63,815 nucleotides of DNA from Chitinophagaceae bacterium (GCA_025449645.1 JANWIY010000027.1:1-63815); one strand, 5' to 3'. Counted from the first letter of the stretch, positions 16,736 through 26,511 are shown. A program made the numbers and translations. Notes: generated by a model from the sequence alone, not told the origin.

Positions 16736-17630
16736 ACAACTCCTTCGGATACTCCCCCCCATTAACTAAAGCATTCAGACTCCGTTTCACATCAGGCGCG
16801 TCTTCCTTATAGGTTACGCCGAACCAGCTGGAGGCTGTTGGAATAATCTTTATCTGTCCCATCCCCTCCTGAATAAACCGGTCTCCGATGATAGGAATAA
16901 AAAATTCTGCCTTGGGATCATGGCCCTGAGCAGAAAGAAACTCTTTAAAAATTTTGTCAATAAACCCGAATACTGAAGGATCAAAGCACCAAAAATTCAT
17001 AGACACTTTTGAATCGTCAGGAACACGGAAGGTTTTGCCATTCTCTTCATATGTAATCTGACCTTCTTTATTGCGATATATTTTGGTTCTCTCCCTGATG
17101 GAAATAAGGTTATTATTTTCATCCACTTTACAAACACCCCGGCTGACGGAACCATTCTCAGAAAGGGTATTTGCCAGATCATATCCAATGATGCTGTAGC
17201 AGGTGGCACTGCAGCCGGTATTGAGAAACCGGTAAGCTTTCTCAAAGGCGTCCCTGCCATAAAAATCATCTGCATTGATCACAGAAAACGGATCGCCGAT
17301 GGCATGCTTTGCACAAAGGACTGCGTGCCCGGTGCCCCAGGGTTTCGTTCGACCGGCAGGCGGCAAATAACCATCTGTAAATTCTGTCAGTTCCTGAAAT
17401 ACATATTGGGTCTCCACCCTATCCTTCAGCCTGGGCTCGAAAATATTCTTGAATTCGGTTGCAAACTCCTCGCGGATTACAAAGACGATTTTCTTAAAGC
17501 CACTCAGGATCGCATCATAAATGGAATAATCCATAATCGTTTCTCCCGAAGGCCCGAATGATTGAACCTGTTTCATGCTTCCATAACGTGAGGCCATACC
17601 AGCAGCAAGTACCAATAAAGTTGGTTTCAT
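16710..17630 (-). CDS. Nucleotidyltransferase (sugar-phosphate NTP transferase family)
   Basis: 306 residues. The N-terminal nucleotide-binding motif is LAAGMASRYGSMKQ, a variant of LAxGxGxRxxxxxK. INADDFYGRDAF supplies the metal-binding Asp region, and PWGTGHAVLCAK is the typical uracil/guanine-contact segment. This resembles cytoplasmic NDP-sugar pyrophosphorylases that activate sugar-1-phosphates or related compounds. The exact sugar cannot be told; similar Bacteroidota proteins are annotated only as nucleotidyltransferases. It is convergent with the protease gene, overlapping its end. Confidence 0.87.
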   Translation of the reverse strand: MKPTLLVLAAGMASRYGSMKQVQSFGPSGETIMDYSIYDAILSGFKKIVFVIREEFATEFKNIFEPRLKDRVETQYVFQELTEFTDGYLPPAGRTKPWGTGHAVLCAKHAIGDPFSVINADDFYGRDAFEKAYRFLNTGCSATCYSIIGYDLANTLSENGSVSRGVCKVDENNNLISIRERTKIYRNKEGQITYEENGKTFRVPDDSKVSMNFWCFDPSVFGFIDKIFKEFLSAQGHDPKAEFFIPIIGDRFIQEGMGQIKIIPTASSWFGVTYKEDAPDVKRSLNALVNGGEYPKELFNSSSPYK

Positions 17631-17787
17631 CCGATCATTTTTATTTTTCTACCCACCCGGTGAATCTTTGATTCCAGGGCATCTTTAACCACTAAAGATG
17701 CAGCCTGTTAAGAAAGATTCAATTGCCGTAATTTTATTGCGCTGCGAAAATAAATAATAAAGAGTAACCGGAACAAGATTTATCAGC

Positions 17788-18705
17788 ATGGCAGATTCAA
17801 TGGTAAACCTGGAGGATATATCGACGGATTCATTGAATCTCCCCATATTCCGTGAAAAAAAGCTTGAAGTAAGCGTTTTGCGCTTAGATAAAATTCATCC
17901 TGAAATCTCGGGAAATAAATGGTTCAAACTAAAGTATTACCTGGAGACAGCCAGGATGTGGCATAAAAAAAGACTGATCAGTTTCGGCGGCCCTTATTCC
18001 AACCACATCGTTGCGCTTGCTTGTGCAGCAAAGGCAAAGGGATTTTCCTCAACGGGATTTATCAGAGGTGAAAAACCTGCACAATTGTCCCCCTCACTTT
18101 TGGCCGCACACGAATATGGGATGGGCCTTGAATTTTTGTCGAGGGAAAGATTCCGGATGAAAGAAGAGCCTTCATTTTTACTGGCCCTACAGAAGCAATA
18201 TCCCGAAGCCCTGATCATTCCTGAGGGTGGATGTACTGAACCTGGCATCCGCGGTGCGGAAGAAATCCTTTCGTTTTCCGACATAAGTTCTTATTCGCAT
18301 ATCTGTTGTGCGGTGGGTACGGGTGCAACGCTTGCGGGGATAGCCAATGCAAGCAATCCGGCTCAGAAAATTACGGGCATTTCTGTACTCAGGGGAACAA
18401 TGGGATTTGAACCTTTGCGCACTTCATGGATTAATGACCCCGAAAAATTATACAGGATAAACCTCATCCATGATTATCATTTCGGAGGCTACGCGAAAAA
18501 ATCTGCGGCACTCCTGAATTTCATGAATGAAGTTTATGAAGTATCAGGAATACCCACCGATTTTGTATATACCGCAAAACTACTTTATGGCATTGCGGAT
18601 CTGGCCTGGATCGATTATTTCCCAAAAGAAAGCAGGGTGCTTATTATTCATTCCGGGGGACTTGCAGGAAACCTGTCCCTGCCCTCAGGGACCCTTCACT
18701 TTTAA
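17788..18705 (+). CDS. PLP-dependent ACC deaminase / D-cysteine desulfhydrase family enzyme
   Basis: 305 residues, fold type II PLP enzyme. The PLP lysine lies in ISGNKWFKLKYYL near residue 52, followed by SFGGPYSNHIVALA, which binds the cofactor phosphate and substrate. CCAVGTGATLAGI is the glycine-rich phosphate loop. Members deaminate 1-aminocyclopropane-1-carboxylate or D-cysteine; the latter is likelier in Bacteroidota (inference). Slightly short compared with family members of about 330 residues. It stands alone between a divergent nucleotidyltransferase gene and a downstream secreted protein 65 nt away. Confidence 0.87.
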   Translation: MADSMVNLEDISTDSLNLPIFREKKLEVSVLRLDKIHPEISGNKWFKLKYYLETARMWHKKRLISFGGPYSNHIVALACAAKAKGFSSTGFIRGEKPAQLSPSLLAAHEYGMGLEFLSRERFRMKEEPSFLLALQKQYPEALIIPEGGCTEPGIRGAEEILSFSDISSYSHICCAVGTGATLAGIANASNPAQKITGISVLRGTMGFEPLRTSWINDPEKLYRINLIHDYHFGGYAKKSAALLNFMNEVYEVSGIPTDFVYTAKLLYGIADLAWIDYFPKESRVLIIHSGGLAGNLSLPSGTLHF

Positions 18706-18728
18706 TCGCCTGAAAAGGCCGCTTCCCT

Positions 18729-18736
18729 TATCTTTG
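18729..18736 (+). promoter_or_regulatory. Promoter box of the 18771-19730 gene
   Basis: TATCTTTG fits TAnnTTTG, ends 34 nt before the ATG at 18771 and begins 23 nt after the preceding stop codon, so this gene can be transcribed independently. Confidence 0.5.
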
Positions 18737-18770
18737 CCGGGATCTCAAGATTAAAGATACCGGTCGTGCC

Positions 18771-19730
18771 ATGCGATTTCTTTTTGCACCGTTTTTACTG
18801 TCCCTATTTTACCTGCCTGGTGCAAAGGCGCAGGAGACCCTCCCCGGTTTTTCCGCTTTACTGAAATCCAATGGGAAGGTGGTCATCAGTTGGAAGAACG
18901 CCTATCCCGCCATTAACCAGATTAGCATACAACGTTCTACAGACAGTCTCCATAATTTCACAACCCTTATCACAGTTCCCGATCCGCACACACCGGAAAA
19001 CGGATTTGTGGATAGCAAACCGCAGGGACCGCACACTTATTACCGGATTTTTATCCTGCTCGGAAACAGCAGGTACATGTTTACCAAATCCAAGAGAGCC
19101 ATTCCGGAGCCTGTTGCTCAACAAAAACGGCAGCAGCAACAACAACAGGTGGCAAAGAAGGAAGTGCCCGAAGAAAATGATCTCATTATTCCGAAAATTG
19201 ACAATTCGCGCATTTTTTATCTCGAAGAAAAAAGAAGCCCCAATAAACCGCTGGTTGTGGGTCCTTCTAAAATAAAGGCGCAAACCATAGAAGTTGAAAA
19301 AACTCTTTTCGTAAAAAAAAGGGATTCCGTGATCATGCAGCTGGAGGGTAATAAAGTGCGCAAATTCAGCGACTCACTCTTAAAACAGACCAGGGACACT
19401 TTATTGTTTGTGAATGCAGATACCCTGATGATCAAACCTTATGTCGAAAGTCAGAAAGAGGTAAAGGACGTCTACCGGGTTTCTCCTTATGTGTTCACGG
19501 CAAAAGATGGGAACGTGAATATTGCATTGGCAGACTGGAACAAGAAGAATTATTCAGTTCAGTTTTTTGAAGATGATCATACTCCGCTAATGGAAATAAA
19601 GAATATTAAGGATCCGCTCCTGATCATTGATAAAACCAATTTCACGCACTCCGGCTGGTTCCGTTTTGAATTATTTGAAGACGGCCGGCTCAAGGAAAGG
19701 AATAAACTATTTATACCGAAGGAATTTTAA
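18771..19730 (+). CDS. Secreted protein with fibronectin-type-III-like N-terminal domain, function unknown
   Basis: 319 residues. The signal peptide is MRFLFAPFLLSLFYLPGAKAQ. The first 90 mature residues look like an FN3-type fold: VVISWKNAYPAINQISIQRSTDSLHNF, with the W-x-N and I-Q-R-S-x-D pattern of Bacteroidota FN3 modules. A Gln-rich linker (QQKRQQQQQQ) follows near residue 120, and the second half is mixed alpha/beta and charged. No catalytic motif and no T9SS sorting domain are seen. It is probably periplasmic or surface-located. Confidence 0.75.
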   Translation: MRFLFAPFLLSLFYLPGAKAQETLPGFSALLKSNGKVVISWKNAYPAINQISIQRSTDSLHNFTTLITVPDPHTPENGFVDSKPQGPHTYYRIFILLGNSRYMFTKSKRAIPEPVAQQKRQQQQQQVAKKEVPEENDLIIPKIDNSRIFYLEEKRSPNKPLVVGPSKIKAQTIEVEKTLFVKKRDSVIMQLEGNKVRKFSDSLLKQTRDTLLFVNADTLMIKPYVESQKEVKDVYRVSPYVFTAKDGNVNIALADWNKKNYSVQFFEDDHTPLMEIKNIKDPLLIIDKTNFTHSGWFRFELFEDGRLKERNKLFIPKEF

Positions 19731-19800
19731 TCCTGGTCCTGGTTGCCTCATTTCAAATAAACAACCTGCCACAATCAATCTCTGGTAAATTTCCTTTGTT

Positions 19801-20532
19801 TCAGGCCGGGACCTCCTCCATCGGAATGATCACAGCATGAAACACTTCTTCAAAATGCGCTTTGAGTTTCATTTTTACCTCGGCCAGGTCCCCCTTTCTT
19901 CCCAGCTCAAGAGCCAGTGAACTAACCAGTTTGTTGCGTATGCCGCAGGGAATGATCCCGTCAAAATAACTCAGGTCCGTGTTGATATTAAAAGCAAATC
20001 CGTGCATGGTGATCCACCGGCTGCAGCGCACACCGAGAGCGGCGATTTTTCTTTCACGGCCAGGAATCCCGGGTTCGATCCAGACACCTGTCTCCCCTTT
20101 TGAACGTTCTCCACGGATGCCATAATCTTCCAACGTTCGGATAATCACTTCTTCCAGGTTGCGGAGGTATTTGCCAATATCCGTTCCGAATTTTTCGAGG
20201 TCAAGTATCGGGTATCCCACAATTTGTTCAGGGCCATGAAAGGTTATATCGCCACCCCGGTTTGTCCGGAAAAACCGGATGCCGCGCGCATTCATTTCAG
20301 CTTCATTCAGCAGCACATTTTCCTCGTGACCGCTTTTTCCAATCGTGTATACCGGCGGATGCTCAACAAAAAGCAGGTAATTCACAGTTTCGGAATTTTC
20401 GTTTCCGGCTTCGCCCGACCTCGCACTGGCCTTTATTGCCACATTTTTCTGAAGCAGGGATTCCTGGTAATCCCATGCCTCAGGATAGTTCATTTTACCC
20501 AGATCCTTAAATAAAACAAGCTCTTTGTTCAT
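19801..20532 (-). CDS. lipB: Octanoyltransferase (lipoate biosynthesis)
   Basis: 243 residues. LipB moves octanoyl from acyl carrier protein to lipoyl domains, the first step of lipoate synthesis. Recognisable segments are EHPPVYTIGKSGHEENVL, the substrate-site FRTNRGGDITFHGPEQIVGYPILDL, and KIAALGVRCSRWITMHGFAFNINTDLSYFDGIIPCGI with the catalytic Cys (PCGI) and its partner Lys (KIAALG). The protein is complete. The start at 20532 lies 7 nt after a TAnnTTTG box, so the mRNA is probably nearly leaderless. The gene is divergent from rluD. Confidence 0.96.
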   Translation of the reverse strand: MNKELVLFKDLGKMNYPEAWDYQESLLQKNVAIKASARSGEAGNENSETVNYLLFVEHPPVYTIGKSGHEENVLLNEAEMNARGIRFFRTNRGGDITFHGPEQIVGYPILDLEKFGTDIGKYLRNLEEVIIRTLEDYGIRGERSKGETGVWIEPGIPGRERKIAALGVRCSRWITMHGFAFNINTDLSYFDGIIPCGIRNKLVSSLALELGRKGDLAEVKMKLKAHFEEVFHAVIIPMEEVPA

Positions 20533-20539
20533 GCGGATG

Positions 20540-20547
20540 CAAAATTA
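20540..20547 (-). promoter_or_regulatory. Promoter of lipB
   Basis: TAATTTTG on the minus strand ends 7 nt before the lipB ATG. Confidence 0.6.
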
Positions 20548-20560
20548 CGGGAATCCCCTT

Positions 20561-20587
20561 GTTGGTTGATGGTTGATAGTTGATGGC
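20561..20587. repeat. GTTGATGG word array
   Basis: A 23-nt stretch at 20564-20586 made of GTTGATGG/GTTGATAG words is identical, in inverse orientation, to part of the array at 27255-27290 near ruvX. It lies between the lipB and rluD promoters. Confidence 0.65.
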
Positions 20588-20742
20588 TTCACCCCCCGAA
20601 CAGAAGCGAAGGTGGGGTGGATGGATTTGGCAGCTGACGAGAAATGGAGGGGTTTGGTTTTGGAGCGCTGTTCAGGGAGTTTAAGGCCATCCGATGAGAC
20701 GGAGCAAAGGCGTGAGTTGGCGTGCATCAGCGTGGAACGCAG

Positions 20743-20750
20743 TATTTTTG
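20743..20750 (+). promoter_or_regulatory. Promoter of rluD
   Basis: TATTTTTG ends 5 nt before the ATG at 20756; TTG at 20717-20719 lies 23 nt further upstream. This fixes the rluD start at 20756 although the frame is open back to 20573. Confidence 0.6.
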
Positions 20751-20755
20751 CCGGA

Positions 20756-21979
20756 ATGACCAAGAAACCAAGCAGAATCAAACAGGAGGAGGAAGATTCC
20801 GGTAAACCAGAAAAACGGGCCAAAAAAGGATCCGGGACCAATGAAAGCCTGCATGGCCCTTCAAAGGAAATTATTGAACTGCACAACAAGGAATTGCCAA
20901 CTTCAAAAGGTGCAAGTATTCCAGCCATGCCAGGAGAAATCGCGGAATCCTCGGACGCACTTTATGAAAGAATGAACCTGGTTGTGGATAAGGGTCAGGA
21001 GCCGATGCGGCTGGACAAATTCCTTACGGCGAGGATAGAAAATATTTCGCGCAATAAAGTGCAGCAGGCGATTGACGGCGGAAGAGTGCTGGTGAATAGT
21101 CAGATTGTTTCTGCAAATTATAAGATCCGTCCAGGCGATAATATCCTGACCTATTCCGAAAAGCAGGTAGCAGGAGAAGAAATTATCCCGGAGAAAATAC
21201 CATTGAATATTGCTTATGAAGATGATGAGGTATTGGTCATAAATAAACCTGCGGGACTGGTTGTTCATCCTGCTTCGGGAAATTACAGCGGAACCCTGAT
21301 CAATGGAGTGGCCTGGTATCTGCAGACAAAAAATAAAACCATATCCGAGGATACATTGCCGCGTTTCGGACTTGTGCACCGGATAGACAAGAATACCAGC
21401 GGGCTCCTCGTGCTGGCAAAAACAAGCACCGCCGTAGCTGCACTGGCAAAGCAATTTTTTGATCATACGGTGAAACGCCTCTATATCGCTCTCGTTTGGG
21501 GAGATATGGAAGAAGACAGGGGAACCATATCAGCCCATGTTGGCCGCCATCAGCGCTTCCGAAAGCAATTCGAATCCTATCCGGAAGGAGAACACGGAAA
21601 AGAAGCCGTCACCCACTACGAAGTTCTGGAAAGGTTTGGTTATGTGACCCTGGTTCAATGCGTGCTGGAAACGGGACGCACGCACCAGATTCGCGTGCAT
21701 ATGAAATCCATTGGCCACCCTATATTTAATGACGATACCTATGGAGGAAATAAAATTGTGAAAGGAACTATATTCAGCAAGTATAAACAGTTTGTCGATA
21801 ATTGCTTTGCCATATGCGGTCGCCAGGCATTGCACGCCAAAACCATCGGGTTTATTCATCCCGTAACCAAAGAGGAAAAATGGTTTGTCAGTGACCTGCC
21901 CGCCGATATGGAGCAGCTGATAGAGAAATGGAGAAAATATACCGGAACTATTAAGGCAAGCCCTGAGCGCGATTCCTGA
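20756..21979 (+). CDS. rluD: 23S rRNA pseudouridine synthase, RluD family, with long basic N-terminal extension
   Basis: 407 residues. From about residue 85 there is an S4 RNA-binding domain (MRLDKFLTARIENISRNKVQQAIDGGRVLVN). The RsuA/RluA catalytic domain follows, with the catalytic Asp in HRIDKNTSGLLVLAK and the family segments KRLYIALVWG and GRTHQIRVHMKSIGHPI. It should make pseudouridines in helix 69 of 23S rRNA. The first 80 or so residues are an unusual Lys/Glu/Ser-rich low-complexity tail absent from E. coli RluD. The start is chosen from the promoter box 5 nt upstream; a later ATG at 20972 would remove the tail. Confidence 0.92.
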   Translation: MTKKPSRIKQEEEDSGKPEKRAKKGSGTNESLHGPSKEIIELHNKELPTSKGASIPAMPGEIAESSDALYERMNLVVDKGQEPMRLDKFLTARIENISRNKVQQAIDGGRVLVNSQIVSANYKIRPGDNILTYSEKQVAGEEIIPEKIPLNIAYEDDEVLVINKPAGLVVHPASGNYSGTLINGVAWYLQTKNKTISEDTLPRFGLVHRIDKNTSGLLVLAKTSTAVAALAKQFFDHTVKRLYIALVWGDMEEDRGTISAHVGRHQRFRKQFESYPEGEHGKEAVTHYEVLERFGYVTLVQCVLETGRTHQIRVHMKSIGHPIFNDDTYGGNKIVKGTIFSKYKQFVDNCFAICGRQALHAKTIGFIHPVTKEEKWFVSDLPADMEQLIEKWRKYTGTIKASPERDS

Positions 21980-22129
21980 GCGGACAATTCAGGTATCAAA
22001 ACCGTACAGTTTAGCCCGCCCCTCAAAATGCAGATTATTGATTAAGAAATAAATAGCATTTTGGTATTTATTTGGCTGCTGACAGGTTAAATTCCCCGAC
22101 ATCTTTGGCAATCACTAAATCATGCTATT

Positions 22130-24499
22130 ATGTTTAGAAACTATTTCAAGATCGCCTTCAGAAATCTGATACATCATAAGGCATATTCCATAATTAACAT
22201 CTCAGGTCTTGCCATTGGAATGGCATCGAGCATACTCATCCTGCTCTGGGTACAGAACGAATTAAGCTTTGACCGGTTTCACAAAAATGCTGACCAGATT
22301 TACCGGATTATTTGTAATGCCAGTGATTTTAAAGCTGCAGTGAATCCGGCCGGAATGCCTGCTGGCTTAAAAGCGGAAATGCCTGAAATAAAAAATACGG
22401 TCCGGCTGAGCCATTTATCCTCGGTGTTAGTTGAAGCAGGCGACCGAAAATTTGATGAAAAGCAGGTCTTTTATGCGGACTCGACTTTTTTAGGCGTATT
22501 TACTTTCCCGCTCCTGAGAGGAAACCCCAGAACAGCTCTTCTGCGTCCGGACGGCGTCCTCTTGACTGAAAATATGGCCAAAAAATATTTCGGCAATATA
22601 GACGCCCTGGGCAAGACCCTGCGGATAAACAACCAGCATTTGGTTACGGTTACTGCGGTACTTGCCAATATCCCCTCCAATTCCAGCCTTCAATTTGATT
22701 TCATTTTACCCATATCCTCAGTTACATGGGAGAATGATGATATAAAAAATAATGTTTGGGGTAATTTTAATTTCTACTCCTATGTTCAGCTAAATAAGAA
22801 TTTCCTGCCTTCTCCTGCATCCATTGCAGGGCTTAACAACCAGATGGACCAGATTTACAAGAAGCATGAACCTGATATAAAAATTAAATTTCAATTACAG
22901 CCAATCACGAGTATCCATTTGCATTCCAACCAGCTTCAGGTGGATCTGCCGGGCCGCGGAAATGCGCAATATGTAAATATTTTTTTTATCGTTGCGCTTT
23001 TCATTCTCGTAGTTGCCTGTATTAATTTTATGAACCTGGCCACCGCCCGCTCTGCCAGACGAGCAAAAGAAATCGGGTTGCGTAAGGTGGCGGGCGCTTT
23101 GCGGTGGCAGCTCATCAAACAATTTTTAGGAGAATCCCTGTTCGTTTCTTTTTTTGCGCTCGTGCTGGCAATTGCTTTGGTTATATTGGTTCTTCCGGGA
23201 TTCAATGAGCTGGCTGGTAAAACCCTCGCTATACATTTCACGGATGCCAGGCTTTTGGTAACCCTTTTCGCGATCGCCCTCTCCACCGGATTGATTTCCG
23301 GCAGCTATCCTGCTCTTTTCCTTTCGGGTTTTCAACCGGTGAAAGTGTTGAAAGGAAATATAAAATCAATGGGAGCAAACCTTATTTTCCGGAATACGCT
23401 TGTAACCACGCAGTTTATTGTGTCCATCCTCCTCCTGATCGGTACTGTGGTCATCTATAATCAACTGCAATTCATCAGGCACAAGGATCTGGGATTTGAT
23501 AAAGAAAACCTGCTCTGCATGCCGATGACAGGAGACATATGGGGAAAACAGACGGCATTAAAAACCGAATTAAGTCAGAACCCGCTTACCAATCATTTTA
23601 CCATCATTTCCGAATTGCCTGTAAACCTCATGAGTGGCACCATCAGCGTGCTTTGGGAGGGAAAGGATCCCAAATCCCAGGTGGTAATCCCTTCCATTGA
23701 TGTGAGCGAGGATTTTGTTTCTGTTTTTAAGATGAAGATCCTGCGGGGCCGGGATTTCTCTACTTCATTCAAAGCAGACTCCGGCAATTATATCATCAAC
23801 GAAAAAATGGTACAGGTTATGGGTAAGACCCTGGATAATGTAGTTGGCAAACCGCTCAGCTTCGGAGATGTAAAAGGGTCAGTTATCGGGGTCGTCAAAG
23901 ATTTTAATTTTAAACCGATTCAACAGGCTATTGAGCCCCTGGTCCTGCGCCTGAATAAATACGGAGGGATCGTGGTGGTCAGAACAAAACCCGGAACCAC
24001 TGAAGCTACCATAAATGTACTGGGGAAAATAAGCCGGGAACTAAACCCGGCCTATCCGTTCTCATACAAATTTTTCGATCAGGATCTGAACAGCCTATAC
24101 CTGGGGGATCAGCAAATGGGTAAGATTTTTAATTTGTTTGCGCTGCTTGCTGTTTTTATTTCAAGTCTGGGTCTGTACGGTTTATCTGCGTTCATGGCTG
24201 AACAACGCACCAAAGAAATCGGTGTGCGCAAAGTATTAGGAGCATCTATTTTCAATATTGTTTATCTTCTTTCAACTGGTTTTACCCGCCTGATCTTTCT
24301 CGCGATTGCAATTTCCATCCCGCTATCCTGGTTCGCTGTGGGCCGTTGGCTGGAAACCTTTGCTTACCATATTCATGTCAGTTGGATTATTTTTTTAATC
24401 GCTCCTTTAGCTGCATTGGTGATCGCCTGGCTGACGGTAAGCTATGAATCAATAAAAGCAGCCTTCGTCAATCCGGTAAAGAGTCTCAGAACGGAATGA
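22130..24499 (+). CDS. ABC transporter permease, FtsX/MacB type (duplicated)
   Basis: 789 residues. The layout is: one N-terminal membrane helix, a MacB-like periplasmic core domain (about 40-250), three FtsX membrane helices (about 285-430), a second periplasmic domain and three more helices to the C-terminus. The cytoplasmic coupling motifs RRAKEIGLRKVAGA and EQRTKEIGVRKVLGA appear in both halves. Such proteins work with a separate ATPase in lipoprotein handling, efflux or stress; no ATPase gene is in this window. The TATG start follows about 150 nt of noncoding DNA holding an 8-bp inverted repeat (22024-22031 with 22056-22063). Confidence 0.9.
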   Translation: MFRNYFKIAFRNLIHHKAYSIINISGLAIGMASSILILLWVQNELSFDRFHKNADQIYRIICNASDFKAAVNPAGMPAGLKAEMPEIKNTVRLSHLSSVLVEAGDRKFDEKQVFYADSTFLGVFTFPLLRGNPRTALLRPDGVLLTENMAKKYFGNIDALGKTLRINNQHLVTVTAVLANIPSNSSLQFDFILPISSVTWENDDIKNNVWGNFNFYSYVQLNKNFLPSPASIAGLNNQMDQIYKKHEPDIKIKFQLQPITSIHLHSNQLQVDLPGRGNAQYVNIFFIVALFILVVACINFMNLATARSARRAKEIGLRKVAGALRWQLIKQFLGESLFVSFFALVLAIALVILVLPGFNELAGKTLAIHFTDARLLVTLFAIALSTGLISGSYPALFLSGFQPVKVLKGNIKSMGANLIFRNTLVTTQFIVSILLLIGTVVIYNQLQFIRHKDLGFDKENLLCMPMTGDIWGKQTALKTELSQNPLTNHFTIISELPVNLMSGTISVLWEGKDPKSQVVIPSIDVSEDFVSVFKMKILRGRDFSTSFKADSGNYIINEKMVQVMGKTLDNVVGKPLSFGDVKGSVIGVVKDFNFKPIQQAIEPLVLRLNKYGGIVVVRTKPGTTEATINVLGKISRELNPAYPFSYKFFDQDLNSLYLGDQQMGKIFNLFALLAVFISSLGLYGLSAFMAEQRTKEIGVRKVLGASIFNIVYLLSTGFTRLIFLAIAISIPLSWFAVGRWLETFAYHIHVSWIIFLIAPLAALVIAWLTVSYESIKAAFVNPVKSLRTE

Positions 24500-24549
24500 A
24501 ACCTCAGGAAATGCGCACATCATTGGGTCTGGGGCGATCATATGATTAT

Positions 24550-26511
24550 CTAGTGTTCCCTTGGATCATATAATTGCGGCATCCACACCTGGAATGTTGA
24601 TTGCTCACCTCCATTCCCCGCGGAAGCATAATCGCATAATGATATTTGTATTGGTTGAGGACCTGCTTCTGAATACGCTTCCGGCATGAAGGAAGCCCGG
24701 TACTGCATCCAGTTTTTATTTTGGCCCACCCCTTCCGCCTCCAGCTTAATATTTCCGTCAGCTTCCCGGATGGGGCGGTTGAACGTTCCTAAATTCGTGT
24801 GTGCCAGTTGGGTATCGCGCGCCAATACAACAGGTCCTTTTAAAATGGCAGCATAAGTTGCTCCTTCTCCCTGGACTACCACCCTCCCGGCCAAGTCCAG
24901 CTGTAAAAAAATATGATCCTCCGGGGACCAGGTTCTTTTTATTTCTGCATATTCTCCCGGTATGATGCCCTGGATTTCATTGCCATTAACTTTTAAGGAT
25001 GTGTGCCTGCTCCAGGCCGGGATTCTGATACGCAGGGTCATTTCTTCAGGTGCTTCCATCCCCAAATGGAAATGAATTGCACCCGAAAGCGGATAATCCG
25101 TTTTCTGAATTATAATCATTTTTTTTTGTGAAGGTGTTCCCAATGTATAGGACCCTTCAACAAAAAAATTAATGGATATTCCTTCATGCATCGACATAAT
25201 GGTCGTAAACGGAAGAGTGAACTGCCCCCTCGGGCCATTGGCAACACAACAATTTAATTTCATCCCACATTGTCCGCTTCCGGGGAGCCTTCGCCCATTT
25301 AAAGGAGTATATTTTGCCCATGTTGATCCGTCAGCACTCAGGGCGCCCATCAACGCATTGTAATAGGATTGTTCAATGGCATCTCCATATTTTGCCTCAC
25401 CGGTAAGCCGCAATAGTTGCTGGGAGAGTTTGATCCAGGTTACCGTCACGCAGGTTTCCTGGAAATGCTCCACGGGTGATGTTTGTAATTTCTCCCCGCC
25501 AAACCAGGTCTCAACGGAAGCGCCCGAACCGGCAATATTAATCTCATTCTTCAGAATATTATTCCAGGTGGCTTCGACTGCTTGTTTATATTCTGATTTC
25601 CCCGTCGCGCGGTAAAGTTCCAGTAATCCTTCATAACAAGACATCATCTCATAAGCCTTTTGTCCCTGCTCATAGCTGTACCAAACTTTTGGTTTGGGGA
25701 ATCTCCTGCTTACATCCACGTTCGCTTTGCTGATTAAATGCGGGCCCTGCGGAATTTCCCACTGCCTTACTATTTCTTCTGCAAACCCAAGGTATTTTTT
25801 ATCGCCGGTCTGGTTGTATAAACGAACAATAGGCTCCAGGACGGAGGAAGCAGCCATACCACGGTAATTGCCCTTATTTACAATCAGTCCGTCCATTTCC
25901 TTAATTTCCTTTATCAGGTGATCTGCTAATTTCTTTGCTGCCTGCACACTTGCCTGATCTCCCGTCAGGTCAGCATAATCCAGCAATCCCAGCATACAGT
26001 ATTTTCTTCCCCAGATGTCCCACTCTTCCAGGTGATTTTCTTTTTTATAATTCCCGATATAGCCATCTTCAGTTTGTGTGGAAATCAGATCTGTAACTGA
26101 GTCCTGCAATATTTTCTTCAAGCCATTATCCGGCCGGTAGCGGTAAGCAAGGACCGCGGAAGTAAACCACTTACCCCAGAACTCATTCTGCCAGAGATGG
26201 GTCTCAGTCCTGTGCCTGAATGGGTCAACAAGTGCCTTTGCATCCTGGGCCATTATTCTGTTCTTATAAGACAGATCTAGCTTTCTGCCAATGAATCCTT
26301 TTAATTCGGCATGGTCGCACACTTTAAGTTTATCATTAGCCAATGCTGACCTGTTGGCATCCGGGCTATTGAAGAATAACTTATTCCCCGCCAGGCGGAG
26401 CCGCGGAGCCAGTATAAATCCGGTCGCCGTAAGACCACCATTCCGGATAAAATTCCTTCTTGAAAAACCTGAGGCTACTTTTTGTTTTTTATTCATGGCC
26501 TGTGTTTTCAT
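24550..26511 (-). CDS. GH127 (DUF1680) beta-L-arabinofuranosidase-like glycoside hydrolase, Tat signal
   Basis: 653 residues. The N-terminus SRRNFIRNGGLTATGF is a twin-arginine signal, so the enzyme is exported folded. An (alpha/alpha)6 barrel follows. The active-site features of GH127 are visible: EETWFGGEK-like segments, FQETCVTVTW, and NCCVANGPRG, where the paired Cys include the proposed zinc-bound nucleophile. A beta-sandwich ends the protein. It should remove beta-L-arabinofuranose or related sugars from plant glycans. The start overlaps the stop codon of def (ATGA), which suggests translational coupling with an unrelated gene; no SusC/D pair is nearby. Confidence 0.88.
   Translation of the reverse strand: MKTQAMNKKQKVASGFSRRNFIRNGGLTATGFILAPRLRLAGNKLFFNSPDANRSALANDKLKVCDHAELKGFIGRKLDLSYKNRIMAQDAKALVDPFRHRTETHLWQNEFWGKWFTSAVLAYRYRPDNGLKKILQDSVTDLISTQTEDGYIGNYKKENHLEEWDIWGRKYCMLGLLDYADLTGDQASVQAAKKLADHLIKEIKEMDGLIVNKGNYRGMAASSVLEPIVRLYNQTGDKKYLGFAEEIVRQWEIPQGPHLISKANVDVSRRFPKPKVWYSYEQGQKAYEMMSCYEGLLELYRATGKSEYKQAVEATWNNILKNEINIAGSGASVETWFGGEKLQTSPVEHFQETCVTVTWIKLSQQLLRLTGEAKYGDAIEQSYYNALMGALSADGSTWAKYTPLNGRRLPGSGQCGMKLNCCVANGPRGQFTLPFTTIMSMHEGISINFFVEGSYTLGTPSQKKMIIIQKTDYPLSGAIHFHLGMEAPEEMTLRIRIPAWSRHTSLKVNGNEIQGIIPGEYAEIKRTWSPEDHIFLQLDLAGRVVVQGEGATYAAILKGPVVLARDTQLAHTNLGTFNRPIREADGNIKLEAEGVGQNKNWMQYRASFMPEAYSEAGPQPIQISLCDYASAGNGGEQSTFQVWMPQLYDPREH

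Noticed and set aside
20071-20090. GGTTCGATCC, like a tRNA T-loop
   Set aside because: It lies inside the well-conserved lipB coding region and no acceptor stem or anticodon arm can be built around it.
20573-20755. Longer rluD ORF beginning in the GTTGATGG word array
   Set aside because: The added 61 residues have no similarity to the family, and a promoter box ends 5 nt before the ATG at 20756.
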